Part shown: in pieces, positions 1-12,349 of the stretch
Numbering within the stretch: position 1 is the first letter of the stretch
How the letters are laid out: each line of letters starts with the position of its first letter
Origin: Onchocerca lupi
Lineage: Eukaryota; Nematoda; Chromadorea; Rhabditida; Onchocercidae
Reading direction: 5' to 3'
Assembly (NCBI GenBank): GCA_028564675.1
Contig: JAOVVO010000143.1
Coordinates: 1 to 64,000 of the forward strand
DNA: 64,000 nucleotides
Made by a program: the position numbers and the translations under genes
Notes under the pieces: generated by a model
Databases searched by the model: none
What the model was told of the DNA's origin: nothing
The model's input: only the letters and a program-made list of their open reading frames with translations

Positions 1-689
1 TATATATATATATATATCGTCTTTTGCCTGTCAAATTCACAATTCTATGTGTCCGAGCACATCAGTGTGTCCTTCCCTTTTCTGCCTTCCGTCTCGTTTT
101 CTTCGCTTTCCTCTGTTGTATCTTTTTCTATATTATTGATGTGGTATGTTTATATTTACATAAATCATTCTCCGACTTTTAATTACTACCGTACATTCTG
201 TTTCTGTAGTGTTTCGGCGACCTGTTTTAAGTTACATTTATAATGATATCACTGCAGTGCTTGTCAGTGTGATGGTTCACTTTTACAGTGTCGAATTTCT
301 AATGTATTTTCGCTAATTTACTTTTCTTTCTTTTTGTTATTAAAACGGTTGTTTGTGTTATGTTTTCAATGAATCGCTCATTTATCAGTTGAAATTATTT
401 CAGTAATAATTGAAGCTCCCTACACTAACTTTGCAGTATAGTTCGAATAAAAAAGATGTTAACATTTTGGCAGTTTTTTTTTAATTTTTGCTCTTCATAA
501 TCTTCAAGTTATGCATATCATCGATACTGATTGCGTGTAAGTATCGTAAGCCAACAATTATTATTATATTGTAAAAGCAGTGCGATCTCTCTCGTCTGTC
601 GTTCTTGTAGAGAATCCCGAAAATTTCCCAAAATGTTTTAGACTGTGAATGTTTTTTCTGCATGTACAACCGTCAATAGGCAAATAAAA
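1..689. other. Upstream region of wwp-1
   Basis: No gene is recognised here. It opens with a (TA)n tract at 1-17 and is AT-rich. Possible 3' splice (or spliced-leader) acceptors lie just before the wwp-1 start: TTTTAG ending at 641 and CAATAG ending at 679. An in-frame TAG at 639-641 precedes the first ATG at 690. Which acceptor, if any, receives a spliced leader cannot be told from the sequence. Confidence 0.4.
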
Positions 690-3600
690 ATGCCTTTACA
701 AAATGGGGCTACCGACGAACGTGCGAAGCTTTTCTCGCTAAATATATCGAGTAAGTTCAATCACATTGGACTTTTTTTTCATAAGAGAAAAATGTTATTC
801 TTTTATGTGGAAATTAATCATATATTTGGTCTTCACTATTAAGCGTTGTCATACATTCTAGGCTTGATGCAATACATGTGTATGATAGTTTTCTTTCTGA
901 TGAAATAGTTTGACTTCAGAGCTTAGTATGGTAAACTGCATGGCAGGAAATTGGAATCACTGATAATTGTAAAAAATATTCACATTTCCTCATGTAAAAA
1001 TCATAGAAAAACCGCAAATATATATATTTTTTTTCTTTCTGAATATTTGTTCTTTCCATATATTACAGTAATATCAGCAAAATTGCATGGCATCAGCGGT
1101 TTATTTAGTAAGCCACCGGATGTTTATGTTGAATTGATTGTTGATTCTGTTACTTCAAGAAAAACTGCCATTCGGAAAAAAACGAATGCACCACAGTGGG
1201 ATGAGCAAATACAGGTAAACTGATCTAAAATTATTCGACATTCTGCATATTGTAGAATGTCCAATAATTTTACATGGTATGTATTTTGTAGCTGTATGCA
1301 GAATGTTTTTATATTATATTTACTAAGGAAATTCATAGTGTCAGTCGTTATTCGTTTAATCCACCTGCTCTTTTACTGTCTATAGAAAATAAGTTGATAT
1401 GATTCTATAAAAAATAGTTTTAATTTGTAACAAGTGACCATGGAGAGAAGATTCGATTATGCTGCTAATTGTTCTGAACTATTTCTTTAAGATAGATTAG
1501 TTTAAAAACATTGTTTGGTATATTTAGGTATCTTGTAAATCTTTTCATTTTGGATCGATAAAAATTAGAGAATGATTTAAATTCAATATTTAGTGTGTTT
1601 TTTTACATCCTATATATTATGAAAGGTAATAGCTCCATTATGATATTGATCGCTCAAATGACAAATGTTTAGTAACTTTACAGGTTAGAGTATGGGATTA
1701 AATTTATTTTTTTAAATCAAATCTTTTTTATTCATGTGGTTTGTACTTAATGCGCAGATTCAAGTCCACGAATCATCAATTCTTGAATTTCGTTTGTTTG
1801 GAAAATCAAAATTATTCGAGGATTCATTGATTGGTCAAAAAATGCTGAAAATGTCTCATGCAATCAAGAAAGAATCAGATAATGGAAAATGTAAGTATAT
1901 GGCAACTTTTTTGTCGGTTTCTGACTCCATTTCTTGTCTGATTTTGCCATGCATTCAATTTTTTTTATTACTAGATTTTTACATTTTGATTTCTTCTGTT
2001 TTATAGTAAAAATATGCTACATCCGTTTTTGTTCTTTTCAAACTTGAAATTTACTATTATTTTAAAACATAAATCCTTTTTGGCCCAACAATTATTTCAC
2101 AGTGACACTTTGATCTGGAAATTTACTTCTCTGCATTATGTGCATTTTTACTCAATTTTATCGGCATGTTAGGACTAAAGAAAAACGCTGCGTTACTGCT
2201 ATTTGTATTTTATATTCAACATTCATTTATCTGAATTTTTTATTTCATTTATTTTGTTTTGTAATTTATAACTTTATCTTGAACTATTTTGTTTGAATGT
2301 CTATCTTTGTTATTTCATTAGGATTGTCACGATTAATGCAGTATGAATTTTTCTCGGGAATTGAAATTATGCTGCCGGTTCCGAAAATTTTTACTTCCCT
2401 AACTGAAATAAATAAATGCATTTGAAATATAAAATTAGTAAATATTTATCACACCGAGAGGAAGGCTTTTGGGAATGAAACAAGTTCCATTCAATCCATT
2501 TTTTTTTTTCTAATAACTTATTCGAATGAATATCATGATTCAGAAACATATCAATTTTCTAGATTCTGATCTGTACTTTTTTTAGATTTCCTTTCGTACC
2601 ATTATGGTACGGTGATTGTAGTAAATTAACATTTACGATGATATCTTAAACTTCATAAAAATATTTAATCTTTAGCATCATAAAAGAGTAGGGCTATTTG
2701 TTAACGATAATTATAGTTTTCATATTTAAAATGATTTTTATGGCCATCCTTTGTTATAATATCAATATTTTTCAGTTGAAAATACAAAGATGACGTTGCA
2801 ACTTTCTGCACCAAAAGATCTGGCAAGAGTCGGTGAACTGAAAATTTTATTATCTGGTACCGTTATACGTCCCAAAAAAAAAGGTATGGGTGAGTATGAT
2901 TTAATTAGCAATACTGTCAGTTGGGAATTGGAAGTTATGTATGGAGTAGCAGGAAGAAGCATTTTTTTGCATCGAAATAAAAATAACTGTTTTAATATGA
3001 CCAGTTTCTGCTTTAAAGATGATGTGTTGCACGGAGAGTTAGCTAGTCGATAGGCTTAACAAAAAAAAAAATCCCCTTTTTACTACACACACTTAGAATA
3101 TTTAAAGGAAAGTTTATTGTATTTAAAGAAAAATTTAGTGTTGAACTGTTTTTTATTCATCTTAATATGATGCTGAATTTGTCTGAGAAAGGTCCTGTTC
3201 ACTTTTGTATATTCGATGAATGCTGAGAAATGCTACTGTAATGAAATCATTCTTTGATTGATTAGTATGTAGCTATGTTGTGTATGTCATGTAATGATCA
3301 AATATCAGAATGATTATCATCTGTGATGTTTCATTTTACTCTTTATAATACTGAACGCTTTTTCCATCGTTATAACATAGTAGAACTACTATGTAATTTA
3401 AAGTCTAAAAAATTTGAAACATCCTCTTAGTATAGTTTATGAATACTATTGCTTGATTGTGAGATTCATCGGCAGATTTAACTGATCATGGAAGTAAAAG
3501 GGAAGACATATTTTGTTTTGGAATGAAAATAGAAATTTTAATATTAGATTAGTCGCTCCTTTCACTTTCCATTTATAAAGTAATAATTTAAAAAGAGTTA

Positions 3601-3753
3601 CAATTGAAGATCCAAAACGATTCATTGGTTGAAATTTCCAGTGGAAGCATAGTAAAAAAAAGAATAGATACTGCTTTATATAATAAGCAATAGAAAAAAA
3701 AAAACAGCTACATTCACCTTGATTGCTTAAGATAGACAGATGCTATATGGAAT

Positions 3754-3790
<37 letters not shown>

Positions 3791-6700
3791 AACCATTGGA
3801 ATGAAAAGAAAAAAATGAGCAATGACGACTAAAAAGTTTTAGACAATGCAATCAGGGGATTACTCTAGCTTATAAGTGCCATAGAACTTTATTTCGATAG
3901 GATTCATTTTCTTGATTTTCTCCTCGTAGTCTTAGATATGTTTTGTTTGTATACCAAATTTCTTTTACTGTCGTATCACCAATCTTTTGAAAATTTGTTC
4001 TTAATTCTGGTGTTCACATCATTCAATCTGATTCTCTGCAGTGCATTTTCGTTTCTTTATCGATTGGTCCAGTTTCCTCCTCACCAGCACTACAAATGGT
4101 TTATTCATTCTCCTTCGTCAAATTGCTTTTGCTTAATGTTTTCTTCAAATGATCTGTAAGATATGAATTTAGAAAGATGAATAAGGAGTTAGGACTTGTG
4201 TGGCTTATCTCTCTTTGATGCTTAAGATCTTTCTTTTTTAAAGTGACATATCATTACTGTTTGAAAAATGTACATTAAGTTCCAGACATATATTAGTGAC
4301 TGTACACATTGCCCTTATTAAGTATATTCTTATATCGATGCATTTTATGTACAATTTTTGTATTTCGAATGTGACATTAGTATGAAGTTTTTTGTGTTTC
4401 TTTTATGATTATATTGATTTTGGAATTATGACGTTATTATGATGCTCATCTTTCATTCGCTTTGGACAAAAATAGATGCAGTGATCGGTGATTTATAGCA
4501 ATCGCAATAGATGATGCCTTAGAAAGTTCATGTTAATATTTTAAAATATCTGAACATATTGATAATTCAGGGAGATCGCTCGTTAAGAAAATTTTCTGAT
4601 TAAATTCTCACTATCAAATCAATCGTTTTAAGTAAATAATTTTTGAAGCATCTTCTTGCATGTTTGGTTAATATATTCCCACTGAAAAGCTTTATAAGTA
4701 TATGCAAATGATGCGAACAGTTTTTTATTTATTTTTCTTTCGAAATTTTTCTGTCTTTATTGGTACTGTTCTTCTGTATTTAATCAACTGCAATATATGA
4801 TTACCAATTCTTCCATCTTCTGATGCTTTTTGTTTTGCTTACATCAACGAGTAACAAAGTAATGTCATCACCCTTGATTGCTGACTCAACTAGAGTTTTT
4901 TCAAGTTTTGTTCCTGCTAAAAAGATTGTGGGCGAATCAGTAAAGATAATTTGTGTCTCATTAAATATTGTAATACCCTTTATATGTATCCTAGTTGTTT
5001 GTACTTTTGGAGTAACAATTGCGATCTTTCCGCCTACGATGCTGTTAATTAATATAGACTTTCCAGCATTCAGTAACCAGGCAATTATCTGCACAATTCT
5101 TCGAAAATATACCCAGTGTCATTCATTTGTAATATTTTCACTAAATTGTCAAAATATTGTTAGTTCGGGTTTTTTTGTAATATTTTGCATCACGAGATGC
5201 AGAACCATTAATTCTTCAATTCATAGAAGAAGTTACAGAGTGGAATTTTCATGATATTAATATCTAACACACTGTTATTCACTAACATCTGTTTCAAAAT
5301 ACTAAGCTTGCTTTCGAAATCTTGAATATTTCAATTTTTTCTTCATTAAATTTGACTTTACTTTTTTAGCTTCATAGTTTTTTACGACTTATATTATTTT
5401 ATTCCTAATCATTTATCGAACTTATTTAATTTTCCAGTTCGAATCCTTATTTTCAACGTTAGGCGTAGAATTTAGAATATTTAGGTAATATAAAAAAAAT
5501 ATTTGTTTTCAGGAGGCAATCGTACTGTAGAAGGGCACGTCGGTGAAGCATCAACATCTTGCTCGAATAGTATGATGAATGGCGTTCTTGGTACTTCGAC
5601 CACCAATTCTACTGCGGCAGCGAACAGTACTAATCGGAAAAATAATTCTGGTGATTTTCGTGGAAATTTATCACGATGTGTTTTTCAGTAGTTTTCGTTG
5701 GAGTCTACTTGGAGAAAATTTATGTTCTATATTTGCTATGAATTTCAAAGCTTACAGATTTTACATATTTGGAAATTCTTGCAGGAAAAACTAGAGATAC
5801 CATGCTCCCGCAGACTCAAGCTTGTTCAGCTGTAACTGAGGAGCGTTTACCGGAAGGATGGGAGTTACGTTATGATGGTTACGGACGAAAATATTATGTA
5901 GATCACACAACAAAGAGTACAACATGGGAACGTCCAAGCACAACGCCATTACCATCTGGGCAAGTTATTACATTAAAGCTTGCATAAATAAAATGTGTTT
6001 TCTTATTTATTTTATCGCCTCTTATTTCTGAATTTGGATGCTAAAACTTCTATTTTCATTAGAAATGAAACTTCTAGTTCGATCGCGGTATAAATTATTA
6101 AAAGAAGAGAATAAAATCAAATGAATCAGTTATTAGTAAAACGAAATAAAACATGCTGCTTTATTTCACATTATTTAATGGTTCTTACTATTCTAAATTG
6201 TTTTTGGGCGTCATAGCTTTGTGATATAATTTTTCAATGGAAATTTTATGTGGATCTTCATTATTTCTATAATATAAAGACAAATGCCCTTTAAATATGG
6301 TTCTTGGGCACTTTAAGGCTTGAACCATTTTACAGATGGGAAATGCGGCGTGATCCTCGAGGCCGTGTATATTATGTGGACCATAATACAAGAACAACTA
6401 CATGGCAGAGACCTACAGCCGACATGCTAGAGGCACACGAATTATGGCAGTCAAATAGAGATCAGGCAATGCATCAGTGGGAACAAAGATTTTTGCTACA
6501 GGTATTATGTTGGACTTTCGTATTTAATGAATTTATTTATTTTTTTAAAATTGTGTTCACTTTTATTTTTGCTTTTTGGTCCTTTAATATTATATTTTTG
6601 ATGATAAAACCAGTGATTATTTATTTGCTCCCTCATTTTGAGTAAAGTGAATGTGATTGAGAACAGAATGATGAAATAGCAGTTTTGAGGAATATGTCAT

Positions 6701-9610
6701 AAGAAGCAAGATTTTTGAAGCTTATGAACAAACATCAATAGCTGGTCAATGAGTCGTCCAATGTGATGTATGGATTAAACATTCTCTCCAAATTTCAAAT
6801 TCAGTGTTGTTTGGGACTTGTAAATCATCCATTTACTTCCATTTTTTTATAATGTGTTTTTCTCTAAAATTAATGAGCGAAGCAGAAGTATTTTCAGTCT
6901 AAAAATTATTGGCAAATTCATTTTATATAAATCTCTTCATCTAGAACATGATAATGTTATTTCAGTCGAATACGATGATATCAAATGATGATCCGTTAGG
7001 TCCATTGCCAAATGGCTGGGAAAAACGTGCTGATCCAAACACTGGACGTATATATTTTGTCAATCATGTTAATAGAACGACACAGTGGGAAGATCCTCGT
7101 ACGCAAGGGTATGTTTGAGTTTTTCTTTTAGTATCTGACGATTTTTTAAAAGCTGAGTACAAAGTGAGGATGATTACTGTTAAATGGCACTTGAGATTGA
7201 AATTGGTAGTGTTTTGCTTTAATTAAATCGGAAATTACTGCAATTTTTGCAGTAATTTTTTTTGCAGTAATGTTGAAATGAATTTTGGATTTTTTTTTTT
7301 TTTTTTTTTTTTTGTATTTTTTTTTTTTTTTTTTTTTTTGAATATTTATGAAAATTCATATAGAACTAACTTTTTTTTTTCGTGAGATGAATTTTTGTAG
7401 CGTATCGGATGAGCCGCTACCAGACGGTTGGGAAATGAGATTTACGGAGCAAGGCGTACCTTTTTTTATTGATCATAATACGAAGTCGACCACTTATAAT
7501 GATCCTCGTACTGGAAAGCCCGTTGGACCTTTAGGTGCAAATGGATTGCCGATGAGTTTCGAAAGAACGTTCAGATGGAAAATAGCCCAATTTCGGTATC
7601 TATGTTTGGTAAGTCATTCACTAAATATGTATGAAATTAACTAATATAAAGATTCTATTTCTGTATGAAATTAACTAATATAAAGATTCTATTTCTTGAA
7701 TTAGTATCTAAGATTTAATATGTTACATTATCTGGAATTTTTAATGAAGACCACATTCATTACTATTTGATGGAGGTGAAGGTCGGAATAAGGAAGGAAA
7801 AGATAGTTGTGAAAAATATGTAATCTAAAGTTTTTATTTTGTAAAATCGTCTCTATCGAATATTTGAAACCAAAGTCTTTTTCAGTCGAACAGTATCCCA
7901 AATCACGTAAAAATTGCTGTTTCACGCAATAATTTGTTTGAAGATTCATATCAAGAGGTGGTTTTTAATTTTTAACTTTAAAAGTCGTGTTGATATAATT
8001 AAATTTTTGATATGATTAATTTAATAAGCGAGGCATCTTCTAAATCTTCTCGATTTATGGATAATATATAATATATGTAATCATAATCTTATGAAATTAT
8101 AGATAATGCGGAAGAATCCGGTGGATCTTCGTAGGCGCCTTTATATACAGTTCCGCGGTGAAGAGGGCCTCGATTACGGTGGCGTTGCCAGGTATGTTTT
8201 ATTGCTAATTTTTTATTCATTTTGAAGCAAATCTGCATTTCGACATTTTAGAAGGGGAATTTTACTTCATTTTTTTTTCCTAAAACTTATTTTTGGTTAT
8301 TTACCTGCATAGTGTCTCATCTTATTTTACGAAGGTTTAAAAAAGAATTTGTCCATTTCAGAGAATGGTTTTTTTTATTATCGCATGAAGTACTCAATCC
8401 TATGTATTGTTTATTCATGTACGCTGGAGCAAATAATTATAGTTTGCAGATCAATCCTGCCTCATTTATTAATCCGGATCATTTGAAATATTTTGAGTGT
8501 ATTGGGCGGTTTATTGCCATGGTGTCTTTTTTTTTGTTTGTTTGTTTGAATTTGTGTTTGCATATATTTTCATATATTTCTCGTCACTTTACTCTTTATT
8601 ATGGATAGAATAGTTAATTTATTTTTCGATGTTCACTTGAGTTCTTAATTGTTCAGCATTGGGATACCTTATATCTTTTGTCATTTTACAAATGTCTCAG
8701 AGAAGCAAAATTGTAGGCATCTTTAATCTTAGTTTATTTGTTAAATTTTCAGGCTCTTTTTCACGGGAAATTTATCTATAGTGGATTTACGATGCCTTTT
8801 TATAAAAAAATGCTCAGAAAAAAATTCACATTGAAAGATTTGGAAAGCATTGATGCTGAATTTTACAACAGTTTAATGTGGATCAAAGAGAACAATGTGG
8901 ACGAATGTGACATGGAACTCTATTTTGTTGCTGATTACGAGTTATTAGGCGAAATTCGAACTCATGAATTGAAGGAGAATGGCGCTGAATTGGTACGTAC
9001 CTGTTCGCTTCTAATTTATTTTTATGTAAATAGGGGTTGGGATTGCTCGTTGTTATAGGATTCAAAAAATTTTGCTATCCATTTTTACGCTCTAGCCATC
9101 CTGTAACAAATGGTAACAAATGGATATATATACGGTGCCGTAGAATTTTGTTTTTTCGCAATTAATTGTTTAAGTAGTAGTTCATTTTTTTAAAGCTTTG
9201 ACTTATGGCTTTCAATGTTTATCACCTAGTTTTTCCATTATATATGTTACAGAAAGTATGTGAAGAAAACAAGGAAGAATATATCGATTTGTTGATGGAA
9301 TGGCGGTTCAATCGTGGTATTGAACAGCAGACAAGAGCATTTTTCACTGGTTTTAATTCTGTTTTTCCGCTTGAATGGTTGCAGTACTTCGATGAACGTG
9401 AGCTGGAACTGTTGCTTTGTGGAATGCAAGATGTTGATGTTGATGACTGGCAAAGAAATACTGTTTATAGGCATTATGCGCCGCAAAGCAAACAGGTAAA
9501 TCCTGATAAAAATGAAAAAAAAATTTTTCATGATCAAATAGGTTTACATAATTAGACTCAAAGAGAAGAGTTCAATGTGTTATTCTTTCTACCTTTCCAT
9601 TTCAGTAAAT

Positions 9611-9657
<47 letters not shown>

Positions 9658-10229
9658 CGAGATTATCTTATTAAGTGTGATAGAAATTATTAAATATATT
9701 CAGTATTATTGCTAAAGATTTCCTTTATTGTTGTATTTGTCTCGTAGAAGAAGGTACAGTATTTAAATTGATTTTAGAGATATAAATTTACGAGATGAAT
9801 TGTAATCTAAATAATTTCTTATTTATAATTTAATCACTTTTATTTTTTCAAAATATAGCGGATGAAATGATAAGGAGGAAGGGTTCAATGCTTTGTTTTT
9901 TCACTCATTAATTTTTTGCTTTTCATATGCAATTAATTTAGGTTTTATGGTTTTGGCAATTTGTTCGTTCACTAGATCAAGAGAAACGCTCGCGTCTTCT
10001 GCAGTTTGTTACGGGAACTTGTCGGGTACCCGTTGGTGGTTTTTCCGAATTGATTGGTTCAACAGGTCCGCAGCTGTTCTGCATTGAACGAGTTGGCAAG
10101 GAGAATTGGTTGCCACGATCGCATACTTGCTTCAACAGACTTGATTTGCCACCTTACAGATCTTATGAACAACTCGCTGAAAAACTAAATAGAGCTATTG
10201 ATGAAACAGAAGGTTTCGGAAATGAATGA
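690..10229 (+). CDS. wwp-1: WWP-1, NEDD4-family HECT E3 ubiquitin ligase (C2-WW4-HECT)
   Basis: Cytosolic or membrane-associated E3 that passes ubiquitin from an E2 via a catalytic Cys to substrates bound by its WW domains. Exons read: 690-750, 1069-1214, 1758-1890, 2776-2889, 5513-5650, 5785-5959, 6336-6501, 6966-7108, 7401-7608, 7886-7957, 8103-8191, 8362-8521, 8753-8992, 9253-9495, 9942-10229. They sum to 2376 nt, i.e. 791 aa plus TGA, close to the C. elegans protein. The C2 domain is about residues 20-115. WW domains are near 219-248, 254-286, 326-357 and 366-397, with motifs such as LPEGWE, YYVDH and TTW.RP. HECT is about 410-791 with GEEGLDYGGVAREW, LLCGMQ, and the catalytic Cys at 759 in SHTCFNRL. 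The C-terminal acidic GFG-E tail is intact. The end of exon 5 is ambiguous (5650 or 5659, same phase) and exon 4 could end at 2883. Introns are AT-rich with long T-runs; one is GC-AG. ATG 690 is the first in-frame start after a TAG. Confidence 0.95.
3757..3789. repeat. Poly-T tract in wwp-1 intron 4
   Basis: Uninterrupted run of 33 T. Similar long runs sit in later introns of the same gene. Confidence 0.9.
4801..5094 (-). pseudogene. era: Fragment of bacterial (Wolbachia-like) GTPase Era, antisense in wwp-1 intron 4
   Basis: Era is a bacterial GTPase for 30S ribosome maturation. On the minus strand a 97-codon stretch matches its N-terminal G domain: G1 region NAGKS..INSIVGGKIAIVTPKVQTTR, the switch I area ending in RIHIKGI, then QIIFTDSP at G3, and the TLLLVDVSK strand. 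Decay is plain. The first Gly of the P-loop is missing (LLNAGKS), the G3 Gly is replaced (DSPT), and no G4 NKxD or KH domain follows in frame. A +1 shift near 4820 opens another frame (..GRIGNHILQLIK..) that may continue the homology to about 4700. About 95 of roughly 295 residues remain. The fragment lies antisense inside a host intron, so it is unlikely to be expressed as protein. The Wolbachia source is inferred from rickettsial-type residues and the filarial context; another alphaproteobacterium is possible. Confidence 0.8.
7290..7339. repeat. Interrupted poly-T tract in a wwp-1 intron
   Basis: Two T-runs (7290-7313 and 7317-7339) separated by GTA, close upstream of the WW4 exon. Confidence 0.9.
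7629..7696. repeat. Perfect 34-bp tandem duplication
   Basis: Two adjacent identical 34-bp units (7629-7662 and 7663-7696), beginning GTATGAAATTAACTAATA, in the wwp-1 intron after the WW4 exon. Confidence 0.95.
9614..9657. repeat. Poly-T tract in the last wwp-1 intron
   Basis: Run of 44 T, the longest homopolymer noticed in the window. Confidence 0.9.
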
Positions 10230-12349
10230 AGTTTTGAACGCATAGTATATTTTATTTAGGCTATTATAGCTTCATCTTGAAATTCTTTTCTTGCAGAAAT
10301 TATCTTCTTATAAGTAAATTCGATTCGATTTTTAACACTTCGTGAAATCGTAATTAGACATAACTGCGAAGATTTTACCCATTTTCCAGTCTTTCCACTT
10401 CCTGCAGCAAAATTTCTTTTGATGTGTCACATAATTATTGCGATTTAATCATGTTAATTTATGGAATTGTCTCTATTACTTCAGTAGTTTCTTTGGGTTC
10501 TGACTTCAAAGTCTTTCACTTATTTTATGAAAGAAAAGTCCCAGTACTCGACTTCTCAATTAAGATGAATTACATTTCAAAATGGAATTGCTTTATCTAA
10601 AGAAATATATTAAAGTTTCTTAGATTCATAAATTTTTAGTCAGAATTTTTACCCAGAATGTCATTATATTTTGATGCGTTCGTTCAGTATTGGTGGTAGC
10701 ACAGCCACAGTTATATATGACCATATGTGAATTAAAAAGGCTTGCGATATTTGCTAAACTACTATATTCAATACATTTATCAGGTTCTATGTAGTTTTAA
10801 GTTACTCTCTTTTGAATTTACAAATATTATTTAGTGATGAATGTCATTTCTCACGAAACATAGTAAAACTCAAAAAACACATTTTTCATTTTTCTTTGAA
10901 TAGATTGAATCTGTGATATCATTTTTTCGTTGTGATACGTTAATCATTATTTGACATATGTTGTGGACCAAGTACTACTACTGCTACTATTATAACTACT
11001 GTCTTTGAGTATAGTACTACTACTACCACTGGTGTTGTATGTTCATTAAAGTATATGCAAAAATCATTATCAGTAGCATTAGTTTTCTCTGTGTACTTTT
11101 ATCATAGTTATAAAGATGTGAAAACTTTTACGTTTTTATGTATGACAGAACACGTGATTTTATTTATTGCGAACAGCTTTTTCCGTTATTTGAAATACAG
11201 ATTTATTTTATATTCAAAATAAATGACATAATTGGAAATCAATGAAAGAATTTAGCACTTTCGCATCTTCATTCTCTGTAGAGGATCAGATTCTGGGAAT
11301 CGTTTGCACATTAACTAATAGAGCAATGATTGCACCTAGTATTTCAAAAAAAATTGTGGAGTGAAAAAACCTTACGAGATGTCAAGAAGGCTGTCTGGAC
11401 AGTTCCAGTATGATATTTATTTAGACATAATCTTTCTGAAATACCAGAAATCGGTATTGAAGTTTGCTGTTATATAATTTAGAAGTTGTGAAAGGTTCTG
11501 CATTATCTTCGTTCTTCCACAATTTATAAAACTTGGCAGTCCTTTCAAATCCTTAACGATGTACTCGTTCGGACCGTTACTTCGCTATTGATACGGAAAA
11601 AATGAGGATTATTCACTTATATCTATCACTCGTAATAGCAATAATCTTAAGTGAATTGAAAGTAAATGGACTGTCCACTCAAAGCAAACAGTTGTAAACA
11701 AGCGGATGTTAGAGTTTTCCGCAAAGTTTTAAGCTCTAGATAACAAAAATTTTTATTCTGTAAGTCGGAGGAATGTAATGGTATTACTAATAAATTAAAA
11801 ACAGTTGCTATATAGTCGCCATATAGCCATATTATACGTAAAAATATAAACAATAGGATGACAAATACTACAGAGCTCACAGGGAGAAATAAAAAAGTCA
11901 TCACGAGCAAAAGCAGAAAGCACCAAGTATAAGGCATGGCAATGCAAAGATTGAAAATTAACAAAGCAATGTTTAAGAAATAGTTCAAGAAGGATGGCAT
12001 GTTTCTCCCACTGAGCTGGATATAGAAATAAAGTAGAAAATAATGTATTTTATGTAAAGATAGAGCTAATAGTTCAATTAATCTCACCTACGTCCAATTT
12101 AACATTTTTCAGATCATAAAAAAGATAAAAGATGAAAGAAGCACTTAAAACTACTCATGGTCATTCTTCCAATCATATTATTTGCCACTCAAATCAAGAG
12201 TAACGATGATACATTCTTCAAAATATTAAACTGCAAGATTAATAGTGTTAAGAATTTGTCGTAAAACATTTATATGAGGAAAAAACAATAAAAGCAGTTC
12301 TAAACATTCAACAGTTTTGAATCATTCCGAAGCATGTAGCTATCAAATC
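10230..12349. other. Convergent intergenic region (wwp-1 / DHHC gene 3' ends)
   Basis: Holds the 3' UTRs of both flanking genes. I see no further gene. A short ACT-triplet-rich patch lies at about 10976-11033. The 146-codon hydrophobic open frame on the minus strand at 11647-12087 has no recognisable family and lies downstream of the DHHC stop codon. It may be chance in AT-rich DNA. Confidence 0.5.

Noticed and set aside
2890..3053. Open frame continuing past the wwp-1 exon 4 donor (C2-only protein by intron retention)
   Set aside because: The GTGAGT donor at 2890 joins in phase to 5513 and the extension has no conserved sequence.
4823..5254. 143-codon plus-strand open frame in wwp-1 intron 4
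   Set aside because: It is the complement of the era fragment and has no homology of its own.
5436..5446. GTTCGAATCC, a tRNA T-loop-like word
   Set aside because: No acceptor, D or anticodon stems can be formed around it.
11647..12087. 146-codon hydrophobic minus-strand frame
   Set aside because: It lies downstream of the DHHC stop. The hydrophobicity follows from A-rich coding of the complement, with no family motif. Kept only as a note.
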